Below are positions 8,929-17,001 of a stretch of 64,000 nt of DNA, in pieces (positions within the stretch are counted from its first letter, which is position 1; every line of letters starts with the position of its first letter). Made by a program: the position numbers and the translations under genes. Origin of the DNA: Thalassospira sp. HJ (GTDB taxonomy: Bacteria; Pseudomonadota; Alphaproteobacteria; Rhodospirillales; Thalassospiraceae); contig NZ_JYII01000012.1 of assembly GCF_000948415.1 (NCBI RefSeq), positions 434,001 through 498,000 of the forward strand. The letters run 5' to 3'. The notes below the pieces were generated by a model that did not search any database, was not told where the DNA came from, and saw nothing but the letters and a program-made list of their open reading frames with translations.

Positions 8929-9639
8929 ATGGAACAAGACAATCTTGTTCGTGCTCGTAGTCACGAGCAGAAACTAAAACGTCGTGCCGATATTCTGGAA
9001 GCTGCTCGCAAGCTTTATATGGAAGGCGATGGGACGTTGCCGTCGGCTGCCGAAGTTGCGCGCAAGGCCAACCTCGCCAAAGGCACGCTTTACCTTTATT
9101 TCTCAAGCAAGGAAGCACTGTTCCTTGAAGTGCTGCGTCATTTCCAGAAAGAGTGGTTTGAGAACAATCTTGATGTCATTGATCAGGAAGCCCTGCGTCG
9201 GCCGGAAGAACGGGATTCAACCCGTGTCGCTCGCCAGTTCGTTCAATTCCTGGTCAAGAACGACAAGTTCTTGCATCTGGCGTCATTGTCGCAAGGGGTT
9301 CTGGAATCCGGCTCTGACGATGAAATGGTCGTCAACCAGCGCCGCTTCCTGGCATCCATGGTCAAACGTACCGCCGATGCCTTGGCAGAGCTTTATGAAA
9401 TCACGCCGGAAGATGCCAGCAAGCTGATGCGCTCATCCTATGCGCTGGTTCTTGGCCTGTGGCAGATGTCGCAGTTGCCTGATCGCGTCAAAAAGCTCAT
9501 GGAGCAGAACGCGCTCAACAATCTGATCATTGATTTCGAAGAGGCTGCCGAAGAAGCCGTTGTCTCCTATTGGCAGGTTTCCGCACCGGGCATGCATTGC
9601 CGTGAAATGATGCGCCGCGCGGCCGAGACGGATAGCTGA
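8929..9639 (+). CDS. TetR-family transcriptional regulator
   Basis: A 236-residue regulator with an N-terminal TetR helix-turn-helix (RADILEAARKLYM ... SAAEVARKANLAKGTLYLYFSSKEALFLEVL) followed by a helical ligand-binding domain with no recognised ligand. The start at 8929 is preferred because GGGGGAAG ends eight bases before it; an ATG at 8893 lacks such a site. It is followed by its own terminator, so it is monocistronic. The target is unknown; the downstream polyamine genes are on the other strand and end toward it, so position says little. Confidence 0.88.
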   Translation: MEQDNLVRARSHEQKLKRRADILEAARKLYMEGDGTLPSAAEVARKANLAKGTLYLYFSSKEALFLEVLRHFQKEWFENNLDVIDQEALRRPEERDSTRVARQFVQFLVKNDKFLHLASLSQGVLESGSDDEMVVNQRRFLASMVKRTADALAELYEITPEDASKLMRSSYALVLGLWQMSQLPDRVKKLMEQNALNNLIIDFEEAAEEAVVSYWQVSAPGMHCREMMRRAAETDS

Positions 9640-9663
9640 TCACAAGGCTTTAAATGCCCAAAC

Positions 9664-9705
9664 AAAAGCAGCGCCGAATGATGTGTTCGGCGCTGCTTTT
9701 TTATG
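9664..9705 (+). terminator. Rho-independent terminator after the TetR gene
   Basis: A perfect 15-bp stem (9664-9678 with 9686-9700) with a seven-base loop ends in a T-run. The A-run on the other side lets it also serve potI from the opposite strand. Confidence 0.9.
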
Positions 9706-9725
9706 TCTTATGCCTGTGTGGGGGC

Positions 9726-10565
9726 TTAAGGCTGTGCCTCGGCCCCGGCGGATGCCCGGCTGCGCATCCGTTCCGACCGCAGGATCATCAGGCTGGCAAT
9801 CACGATCATCACTGACACCGCCAGAATGATCAGGGTCGCAAGCGCGTTGATCTCGGGCGAAACGCCAAGGCGCACCGACGAGAACACCTTCATCGGCAGT
9901 GTCGTCGATCCCGGACCGGCAACGAAGCTTGCAATCACAAGGTCATCAAGCGACAGGGTGAAGGACAGCAACCAACCGGCCAGAAGGGCCGGCAGGATCA
10001 TCGGAAGCGTGATGACAAAGAAGATTTTCGCAGGCTTTGCCCCAAGGTCCATTGCCGCTTCCTCGACCGAGGTATCCATCCCCGACAGGCGCGACTGCAC
10101 GACAACCGCGACATAGGCCGCACAGAAGGTCGTATGCGCAATCGTGATCGTCGAAAGACCACGACCCGCCGGCCAGCCAATCATTTGTTCCAGTGTTACA
10201 AACAACAGCAGAAGCGACAGACCGGTAATGACTTCCGGCATGACAAGCGGTGCGGCAATCATACCCGAAAACAGGGTGCGTCCCTTAAACCTGCCAAAGC
10301 GTGACATGACAAGCCCGGCTGGCGTGCCAAGCGCAAGCGCGAGGGTGGCTGACATCACCCCGATCCGCAGGCTGTTCCAGGCGGCATCAATCATGCCGTC
10401 ATTGGAAAACAGCGACACGTACCACTTGGTCGAAAAGCCTGCCCAGACGGTCACCAGCTTGCCCTCGTTAAAGGAATAGATGATGACAAGCAGGATCGGC
10501 ACATAAAGAAAGGCAAAGCCAAACACCAAGGCCGAAATCAGGAAGGTTGAACGTTTGCTGCTCAT
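9726..10565 (-). CDS. potI: Polyamine ABC transporter permease PotI-type
   Basis: A 279-residue inner-membrane permease with six predicted helices and the coupling-helix motif EEAAMDLGAKPAKIFFVITLP that contacts the ATPase. The N-terminus FAFLYVPILLVIIYSFN is typical of PotC/PotI proteins. ATG at 10565 overlaps the potH stop by four bases (ATGA), so translation is coupled. The upstream in-frame start at 10607 lies inside potH and is rejected. It forms the putrescine/spermidine importer with PotF, PotG and PotH. Confidence 0.92.
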   Translation of the reverse strand: MSSKRSTFLISALVFGFAFLYVPILLVIIYSFNEGKLVTVWAGFSTKWYVSLFSNDGMIDAAWNSLRIGVMSATLALALGTPAGLVMSRFGRFKGRTLFSGMIAAPLVMPEVITGLSLLLLFVTLEQMIGWPAGRGLSTITIAHTTFCAAYVAVVVQSRLSGMDTSVEEAAMDLGAKPAKIFFVITLPMILPALLAGWLLSFTLSLDDLVIASFVAGPGSTTLPMKVFSSVRLGVSPEINALATLIILAVSVMIVIASLMILRSERMRSRASAGAEAQP

Positions 10566-11491
10566 TGCTGGCCTTCCTCCTGCTTGGTCTGGATATGCTG
10601 GAACCACATGATCGGAACGACAAGGAACAGCAGCATCGCAATCGCCACCGCCGATGCAATCGGCCAGTCACGGTTGGCAAAGAACTCGTTCCAAAGCGTT
10701 CGACCAATCATCAGCGTGTTCGGGCCACCCAGAAGTTCCGGAATGACGAACTCGCCAACGGCCGGAATGAAGACCAGAAGCGATCCTGCGAGAATGCCCG
10801 GCATCGAAAGCGGCAGCGTGATCTTGGCAAAGGCCTGCCAGGGCTTGCAGCCCAGATCAAGGGCAGCTTCGACCAGGCTGACATCCATCTTTTCGAGTGT
10901 GGAATACAGCGGCAGGATCATGAAGGGCAGGTAGGTATAAACAATGCCGACATAGACCGCGAATTCGGTCTGACGCATGATCAGCGGCTCGGAAATAATC
11001 CCTGCCCACAGCAGGAATGCGTTGATCAGACCTTCACGATCCAGAATGCCGATCCATGCATAAACACGGATCAGGAAGCTGGTCCAGAACGGCAGGATGA
11101 CAAGCATCAGAAGCACACTGCGCATCGATCCTTGCGCACGCGCAATGCCATACGCCATCGGATAGCCGATCAGAAGCGTGATGATGGTCGAAATCGCCGC
11201 AATCCGGATCGAGTTCAGATATGCCGTGGCATAAAGGCTGTCAGATAGCAGGAACAGATAGTTCCCGAAATTAAGCGTGATCGTGATGCCTTCATCAATC
11301 CATTCGAACAGCGACGTGTAAGGCGGCTGCGCATATTCGGCCATGGAAAAGCTGATCTTGAGAACGATCAGGAACGGCACAAGGAAGAACAAAAACAGCC
11401 AGAAATACGGAATGCCGATCACCAGCACCCGGCCGTGTTTGATCATCCAGCGATCAAATTTTTGCTTTAAGCTTAGCTTGTCACTGCTCAT
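10562..11491 (-). CDS. potH: Polyamine ABC transporter permease PotH-type
   Basis: A 309-residue permease with a long first cytoplasmic segment, six helices, and the EAA-loop VEAALDLGCKPWQAFAKITLPLSMPG. LPFWTSFLIRVYAW is characteristic of PotB/PotH. Its ATG at 11491 overlaps the potG stop by four bases. Together with PotI it makes the translocation channel for a periplasmic polyamine-binding protein. Confidence 0.92.
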   Translation of the reverse strand: MSSDKLSLKQKFDRWMIKHGRVLVIGIPYFWLFLFFLVPFLIVLKISFSMAEYAQPPYTSLFEWIDEGITITLNFGNYLFLLSDSLYATAYLNSIRIAAISTIITLLIGYPMAYGIARAQGSMRSVLLMLVILPFWTSFLIRVYAWIGILDREGLINAFLLWAGIISEPLIMRQTEFAVYVGIVYTYLPFMILPLYSTLEKMDVSLVEAALDLGCKPWQAFAKITLPLSMPGILAGSLLVFIPAVGEFVIPELLGGPNTLMIGRTLWNEFFANRDWPIASAVAIAMLLFLVVPIMWFQHIQTKQEEGQQ

Positions 11492-12654
11492 TTGTTCAGA
11501 ACCGAAGCAGCCCCGGCCTCCCACGATACCCAAACCGTGTCTTCCCACGTATAGCGTGGCTCGATCTGGCGGGTGGAGTTCGGCTCGGTCACCTTGATGC
11601 GTTTACCGCTCTCAAGGCGTACGTGATAGGTCGAAATACCGCCAAGATAGCCGATCTCTTCAACCTTGCCCGATACGCAATTGTATTTGGCATCTGCCGG
11701 CGCTTCCTTGGTGATGCGCAGGCGTTCTGGGCGAAGGGCCGCCCAGAATGTCATGCCCTGATGGCCCTGAACCGCATGGTCGATATAGATATCGCAACCG
11801 GCTTCCTCGGATTTGATGACGGCATATTTTTCATCGTCATCAACGAGAACCCCTTCGATCAGGTTGACCTGACCCAGGAAGTTCGCGGTGTAGCGGCTGT
11901 TGGGATATTCATAAAGCTCGAACGGGGTGCCGATCTGGTTGATCACCCCTTCATTCATCACGGCAATGCGCGATGCCATGGTCATGGCTTCTTCCTGGTC
12001 ATGGGTCACCATGACAAAGGTGGTGCCGACCTTTTCCTGAATATTGACCAGTTCAAACTGGGTCTGTTCGCGCAGTTTCTTGTCAAGCGCACCCAGCGGT
12101 TCGTCAAGCAACAGCACTTTTGGCCGTTTTATAAGAGAGCGCGCAAGCGCCACACGCTGGCGCTGACCACCCGAAAGCTGATGGGGTTTGCGTTTGGCAA
12201 ATTTGGTCATCTGCACAAGGTCAAGCATGTCGGCGACCAGTTCCTTGATCTCGCTGCGCGAAACCCCGTCCTGGACAAGGCCGAAGGCAACATTCTGCTC
12301 GACACTCATATGCGGGAACAGGGCATAGGACTGGAACATCATGTTGGTCGGGCGCTCATAGGCCGGAACACCGGCCATATCGACGCCATCGATATAAATT
12401 TTGCCCGATGTCGGTTCTTCGAACCCGGCCAGCATGCGTAAAAGCGTGGTTTTGCCGCAACCTGATCCGCCCAGAAGGGCAAACAATTCATGGCGATAGA
12501 TATCAAGGGAAACATCATCGACGGCATAGAAGTCGCCGAATTTCTTGGTCACATTCTCAAAGCGGATATAGGGAACCGCGTCCGGATTGTTCCAAGGTTG
12601 CGTCTTGTGCACATCCTCGTGCACGCGCTCCAAAACCGCCTCTGACACCAGCAT
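11488..12654 (-). CDS. potG: Polyamine ABC transporter ATPase PotG-type
   Basis: The protein has Walker A GGSGCGKTTLLRML, signature LSGGQRQRVALARSL, Walker B VLLLDEPLGALD and a C-terminal TOBE domain, the organisation of PotA/PotG ATPases. It energises uptake by PotH-PotI. Start choice is unusual: AAGGGGAGA directly abuts ATG 12654, too close for normal initiation, but lies seven bases before an in-frame GTG at 12648, which may be the true start. A longer frame to 12834 is not family-like. First gene of the potGHI unit. Confidence 0.93.
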   Translation of the reverse strand: MLVSEAVLERVHEDVHKTQPWNNPDAVPYIRFENVTKKFGDFYAVDDVSLDIYRHELFALLGGSGCGKTTLLRMLAGFEEPTSGKIYIDGVDMAGVPAYERPTNMMFQSYALFPHMSVEQNVAFGLVQDGVSRSEIKELVADMLDLVQMTKFAKRKPHQLSGGQRQRVALARSLIKRPKVLLLDEPLGALDKKLREQTQFELVNIQEKVGTTFVMVTHDQEEAMTMASRIAVMNEGVINQIGTPFELYEYPNSRYTANFLGQVNLIEGVLVDDDEKYAVIKSEEAGCDIYIDHAVQGHQGMTFWAALRPERLRITKEAPADAKYNCVSGKVEEIGYLGGISTYHVRLESGKRIKVTEPNSTRQIEPRYTWEDTVWVSWEAGAASVLNK

Positions 12655-12983
12655 TCTCCCCTTGTTCAATGTCAAGATGAACCGATTAAACCAGACGTCA
12701 GCCCCTGATGACCTGGTGCGCAATCGTTTGATGTTGCTGCACTGCTGATAAGGTCGGTTCTTCCTGATAACAGGATGAAGCAATTCTGCAATCTGTAAAG
12801 AGTAGTGTGCGATATTTTGAACATCCATCGCCATTTGATGCCTAAATTGGCAGTAAAACGGTATGGAGTGTTCAGAAAATGTGCAATCTGATGCAGAGTG
12901 GCAGGCGCTGAAATGGCTTCATATGTACCCTGTCGATGCCGTTGAGTGCGAGTCACTGGCGGGCTGACGTCAGCGGTAAAAGC
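12655..12983 (-). promoter_or_regulatory. potGHI upstream region with polyamine-block motif
   Basis: This gene-free stretch precedes potG on the minus strand. GAAAATGTGCA at 12875-12885 matches sequences in front of potF (14273 and 14301), which suggests a shared operator. No clear -35/-10 pair was identified. Confidence 0.4.
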
Positions 12984-13011
12984 AAAAGGGCGCGAACCAT
13001 GTCGCGCCCTT
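12984..13011 (-). terminator. Terminator of potF
   Basis: AAGGGCGCGA (12986-12995) pairs perfectly with TCGCGCCCTT (13002-13011) around ACCATG. On the minus strand the hairpin is followed by TTTTGC. It separates potF from potGHI, so binding protein and membrane components are probably separate transcripts. Confidence 0.6.
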
Positions 13012-13044
13012 CGCAAAGATTAAAGATCACATTCCTAGGCGATC

Positions 13045-14151
13045 TTACTGACCGGTTTTAAGCTTCGTCCACAGACGGGTGCGGGTGCGCAGCAACCGGG
13101 AATCAGGCTCGACCTTGGACCTGAGGCGTTCTTTTACTTCCTGCGGTGGGTAGATGCCCGGATCATTGCGTAAATCTTCGTCGATTAATGGCAGAGCTGC
13201 GATATTTGGCGAGGCATATTCCACGTAATTCGCAATATCAGCCTCGACATCGGCGCGCAGCACATAGTCGATGAACTTGTGCGCCAGATCCGGGTTCGGT
13301 GCATCTTCCGGGATCATCATGGTATCAAACCAGATCAGGGTGCCTTCCTTCGGAATGACATATTTGATCTCGTTGCCGTTGCCGGCTTCTTCGGCGCGTG
13401 TTGCTGCTTGACCAACATCACCAGACCAACCGATGGAAACACAGAGATTGCCATTGGCCAAATCGTTAATGTACTGAGAGCTATGGAAGTAAGTCACATA
13501 TGGGCGGATTTTTTCAAGCTGTGTAAAGGAGCTTTCAATCGATTCCTTCGTCGGTTCACCCTCTGGCACATTGCCCAGATAGAAATTGACCAGTGGAACA
13601 ACCTCACTTGCGCTATCTAACAGGCTAAAGCCGCATTCCGATATCTTTTCAGCATATTGAGGGTCGAAGACCAGAGCCCAACTGTCGACAGGGGCGTCGT
13701 CTCCGAGTACTTCTTTAACTTTGGCAACGTTATAGCCAAAACCGTTCGTGCCCCAGAAATACGGTACTGCATAGGTGTTATCCGGGTCGGATTTTGCCTG
13801 CTGCTTGAGAATCGCTGGATCAAGGTTGCCGTAGTTTGACAGTTTGGATTTATCAATCGGCTGGAACATTTTAGCTTTGATCAAGCGTTCAGCATCGGCG
13901 AGGGTCGGGACGACGATGTCATAGCCAGAATTGCCTGCCAGCAATTTGGCCTCAAGCAATTCAACGCTATCATAAACGTCATAGTTGACCTTGACGCCGT
14001 ATTCCTTTTCGAAATTCGCAATCGTGTTCTCGCCGATATAATCCGACCAGTTATAAACGTTGAGAACTTCCTGTGCCGATGCGCTCGTGGCAAAGCCGGA
14101 TACGGCTGCCGCAAACACAACAAGACTTGATGTTTTAAGAAGAGATTTCAT
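13045..14151 (-). CDS. potF: Periplasmic polyamine-binding protein PotF-type
   Basis: A 368-residue periplasmic protein with signal peptide (MKSLLKTSSLVVFAAA, cleavage after ASA near residue 26) and the mature start EVLNVYNWSDYI that is diagnostic for PotD/PotF/SpuD. It delivers putrescine or spermidine to PotGHI. The start at 14151 has GGGAGG nine bases upstream; the longer frame to 14313 would bury the signal peptide and is rejected. It lies between the PuuA-like ligase gene and potGHI, all in the same direction. Confidence 0.95.
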   Translation of the reverse strand: MKSLLKTSSLVVFAAAVSGFATSASAQEVLNVYNWSDYIGENTIANFEKEYGVKVNYDVYDSVELLEAKLLAGNSGYDIVVPTLADAERLIKAKMFQPIDKSKLSNYGNLDPAILKQQAKSDPDNTYAVPYFWGTNGFGYNVAKVKEVLGDDAPVDSWALVFDPQYAEKISECGFSLLDSASEVVPLVNFYLGNVPEGEPTKESIESSFTQLEKIRPYVTYFHSSQYINDLANGNLCVSIGWSGDVGQAATRAEEAGNGNEIKYVIPKEGTLIWFDTMMIPEDAPNPDLAHKFIDYVLRADVEADIANYVEYASPNIAALPLIDEDLRNDPGIYPPQEVKERLRSKVEPDSRLLRTRTRLWTKLKTGQ

Positions 14152-14229
14152 TTCGCTGAGCCTCCCATGTGGCAGCGTTTGAAAGTTTACGGTTCTGTTG
14201 TCTGCTCCCCCAGAACCCGGGGATAATGT

Positions 14230-14312
14230 CAATATCCTTCGAATGCTTTGGGATATTGTCAAATACAAGATGGAAAAATGTGCATTTTTCGCATCAATTA
14301 GAAAATTGTGCA
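14230..14312 (-). promoter_or_regulatory. potF control region with repeated palindromic motif
   Basis: GAAAAATGTGCATTTTTC (14273-14290) is an interrupted palindrome, and GAAAATTGTGCATTTA follows at 14301. A second inverted repeat, CAATATCC (14230-14237) with GGATATTG (14251-14258), lies closer to the gene. The same GAAAAnTGnGCA-type core precedes potG and the PuuA-like gene. A polyamine-responsive repressor is inferred; no regulator gene of that type is in the block. Confidence 0.5.
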
Positions 14313-14374
14313 TTTAACATGCAATATTCTTGCGCTGGGCGGCAATACCCGGCGCAAAATTCGACAGGCGTCTT

Positions 14375-15724
14375 TTATACGTTCAGCAGTAGGTGCTCAC
14401 GCTCCCACGCGCTGATCACGGTCTGATAGGCATCCCATTCCGCCTCCTTCACCGCGATGACGGCGGCGGCGAATTCCTCGCCCAGAAGCTCCTTGAGTGG
14501 CTTGCAACGTTGGAATTTCGCAAGTGCTTCATGGATGTGACGCGGCAGAGAATGCGCACGATCATAGCCGGACCCTTCGATCGGGGAGGTGGCATCGACT
14601 TCTTCGAGAATCCCCAAAAGACCACAGGCAAGCGATGCGGCAACCGCCAGATACGGGTTGGCATCCGCCCCCGGCAAGCGGTTTTCAATACGGCGTGCTG
14701 CGGGCGGGCCGTTTGGCTGGCGCAAGCCGACCGTACGGTTATCAAGCGACCAGTGCATGTTGATCGGCGCATCCGACCAGGGCTGCAAACGGCGATAACT
14801 GTTCATGTTCGGTGCCAGAAGCGGCATGGCAGCCGGTAGGTAACGCTGCAGACCACCAATATAGTTCAGGAACAGCTTGGAGTTTTCCCCGTCATCATCG
14901 GCAAACAGGTTCTTGCCGGTTTTGATATCAAGAAGACTCTGGTGGATATGCATCGAGCTGCCCGGAAGGTTGCCCATCGGCTTGGCCATGAACGTGCCAT
15001 AGACACCGTGCTTGAGTGCCGTTTCACGCAGGGTTCGTTTGAACAGGAAGGCCTGGTCGGCCAGTTCAAGCGGATCACCATGGTTGAAGTTCATTTCAAG
15101 CTGGGCCGGGCCCGACTCGTGGCTCATGGTATCGGCATCGATATCCATGGCCTCGCAATAGTCATAAAGGTCTTCAATCAGCGGATCGAACTCGTTGATC
15201 GCATCAATGCCAAAGGCGTTCGATGCACGTTCCGGACGACCCGAACGGCCAATCGGCGGCTCAAGCGGGTTGTCGGGGTCGGTGTTCTTTGCCACCAGAT
15301 AAAATTCAAGTTCGGGCGCAATCACGGGCTTCATGCCGCGTTCCTCAAAAGCCTTGAGAACGCGTTTCAGCACGCCGCGCGGGGACGTTGAAACTTCTTC
15401 GCCGGAAAAATGGAAACAGTCGCAGATGATCTGGGCCGTTGGCTCCTCGTACCACGGCACGACGCGTACGGTGTCCGGGTCCGGCACCATGGCCACGTCC
15501 TTTTCGGCCGGGTCAAGGAACGCATCGGTCTCCTCCGGGTAGCCGCCGGTCACCGTCAGGCAGAAAATTGCTTCGGGGATGGCAAGGCTTTTGGCCTCCA
15601 GCCCCTTCAGGAACTTCTGTGTCGGAAGAACCTTGCCGCGGGCAACGCCGGACATGTCCGGAACAATGCATTCGACTTCTTCGATTTTTCGCTCGGATAG
15701 CCACGTCTTGAGATCGGTGCTCAT
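14375..15724 (-). CDS. puuA: Glutamine synthetase family protein, gamma-glutamylpolyamine synthetase-like
   Basis: The protein has the glutamine synthetase fold: beta-grasp N-domain (CIVPDMSGVARGKVLP), the metal and ATP segments PVIAPELEFYLV, GPAQLEMNFNHGDPLELADQ, GSSMHIHQSLLD and ENRLPGADANPYLAVAA. Its N-terminal sequence and about 450-residue length fit the PuuA/SpuI/PauA group, which ligates glutamate to putrescine or other amines as the first step of polyamine breakdown. Proximity to potFGHI supports this. MSTDLKTW at 15724 is chosen because a motif shared with the pot promoters lies at 15756-15769; an in-frame ATG at 15787 would add 21 residues. Neither start has a strong SD. Confidence 0.85.
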   Translation of the reverse strand: MSTDLKTWLSERKIEEVECIVPDMSGVARGKVLPTQKFLKGLEAKSLAIPEAIFCLTVTGGYPEETDAFLDPAEKDVAMVPDPDTVRVVPWYEEPTAQIICDCFHFSGEEVSTSPRGVLKRVLKAFEERGMKPVIAPELEFYLVAKNTDPDNPLEPPIGRSGRPERASNAFGIDAINEFDPLIEDLYDYCEAMDIDADTMSHESGPAQLEMNFNHGDPLELADQAFLFKRTLRETALKHGVYGTFMAKPMGNLPGSSMHIHQSLLDIKTGKNLFADDDGENSKLFLNYIGGLQRYLPAAMPLLAPNMNSYRRLQPWSDAPINMHWSLDNRTVGLRQPNGPPAARRIENRLPGADANPYLAVAASLACGLLGILEEVDATSPIEGSGYDRAHSLPRHIHEALAKFQRCKPLKELLGEEFAAAVIAVKEAEWDAYQTVISAWEREHLLLNV

Positions 15725-15755
15725 GTGTAGTCGGGCGCTTTCACGCCAGTCCTTC

Positions 15756-15769
15756 AAAATTGCATTTTC
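15756..15769. promoter_or_regulatory. Polyamine-block motif before the PuuA-like gene
   Basis: AAAATTGCATTTTC is an A/T-flanked palindrome around TGCA that resembles the motif copies before potF and potG. It falls just upstream of the preferred start and inside the alternative longer frame. Confidence 0.35.
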
Positions 15770-15887
15770 TTGCGTTTTTCGGGCCATTCCCGAACAAATT
15801 CACAAGAAAGGATGTTGGTCTTCGAAGACTATTGTATTTAATTTCGTTATTGTCGTGTTTTTTAGAATTATAGACGAAATATCGGTT

Positions 15888-15946
15888 GGATCGTCGAAGA
15901 TATCGTTTCATATCTCTGGAACGATCCTACCAGATTGCGCTATAGT
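15888..15946 (+). promoter_or_regulatory. Nested inverted repeat and possible promoter of dgcN-dgcA
   Basis: GGATCGT (15888-15894) and ACGATCC (15921-15927) enclose AGATAT (15898-15903) and ATATCT (15910-15915), giving a nested palindrome with a common centre. TATAGT at 15941-15946 is a plausible -10 box, so the outer arm would overlap the -35 region. This is typical of a regulator-binding site; a palindrome GTCTTCGAAGAC lies further up at 15818-15829. The regulator is not adjacent. Confidence 0.5.
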
Positions 15947-15995
15947 CCCGCCACAATATTAAGAGCAGCGTTTGGATGCTGGTCAAGGAGGTATT

Positions 15996-17000
15996 ATGAA
16001 AATCGCACATCCGTATCTTATGTTTCTTGGTGACGCGCCGGACGAACTGGCTGCAAAAACCGCAATCGGCATCAAGCAGTGGCGCCCGGAATGGTGCGTC
16101 GGTCAGCTGAGCCTGCCGGGCTGTCAGGCTGATCTTGGTCTGCCGGAAATGTCGATCGCCGAAGCCAAGGCAGCAGGCGTTAAAACCCTGGTGCTTGGCG
16201 TTGCCAACCGTGGCGGCATCATCGGCCCGGCATGGATGGAAACCCTGCTGGCTGCAATCGATGCCGGTATGGACATCGCCAACGGTCTGCACACCCGTCT
16301 TACCACCATTCCGGAACTGGTCGAAGCCGCTGCTGCCAAAGGTGTCAGCCTGTTTGACGTTCGCCACTTCGATGGCAAGGTGCCGGTCGGTAACGGTGAA
16401 AAACGTTCCGGTAAGCGCGTTCTGGCAGTTGGTACCGACTGCTCGGTTGGTAAAATGTACACCGCCCTTGCGATTGACGCCGAATTCAAAAAGCGCGGCA
16501 TCAAGTCTGATTTCCGTGCTACCGGCCAGACCGGTATCTTTATCGCGGGCGAAGGCATCTCGGTTGACGCCGTGATTTCCGACTTCATCTCGGGCGCTGT
16601 TGAAACCATCGCACCGGCCAATGACGCCGATCACTGGGACGTCATGGAAGGGCAGGGCAGCCTGTTCCACGCATCCTTCGCCGGTGTTTCCATGGGCCTG
16701 ATCCACGGTTCCCAGCCGGACGCACTTGTTGTCTGCCACGAGCCGACCCGCGCACACATGCGTGGTCTGCCGGGTTACAAGCTGCCGGATCTGAAAACCT
16801 GCCTCGAGGTCAACCTGCAACACGCAAAACTGACCAACCCGGATTGCAAGGTTGTCGGTTTCGCGATCAACACCAAGGCGCTTGACGACGCAGCAGCCAA
16901 AAAGCTTCTCGCGGACATCGAAGCCGAATTCGGTCTTCCGGCTGTTGACCCGGTTCGTACCGGTGTCGCGCCGCTGGTCGACAAACTCCAGGAGATCTAA
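15996..17000 (+). CDS. dgcN: DUF1611-family N-acyltransferase, D-glutamate N-acetyltransferase DgcN-like
   Basis: The 334-residue protein belongs to the DUF1611 P-loop-like family; VLAVGTDCSVGKMYTALAID is the nucleotide or CoA-binding stretch. In marine bacteria DgcN acetylates D-glutamate, and the partner DgcA then racemises N-acetyl-D-glutamate so that the carbon enters arginine or glutamate metabolism. The neighbour here is exactly a DgcA-type enolase-superfamily enzyme, which strengthens the call. AAGGAGG precedes ATG 15996; the alternative TTG at 15972 lacks it. Its stop is one base before the dgcA start. Confidence 0.85.
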   Translation: MKIAHPYLMFLGDAPDELAAKTAIGIKQWRPEWCVGQLSLPGCQADLGLPEMSIAEAKAAGVKTLVLGVANRGGIIGPAWMETLLAAIDAGMDIANGLHTRLTTIPELVEAAAAKGVSLFDVRHFDGKVPVGNGEKRSGKRVLAVGTDCSVGKMYTALAIDAEFKKRGIKSDFRATGQTGIFIAGEGISVDAVISDFISGAVETIAPANDADHWDVMEGQGSLFHASFAGVSMGLIHGSQPDALVVCHEPTRAHMRGLPGYKLPDLKTCLEVNLQHAKLTNPDCKVVGFAINTKALDDAAAKKLLADIEAEFGLPAVDPVRTGVAPLVDKLQEI

Positions 17001-17001
17001 G

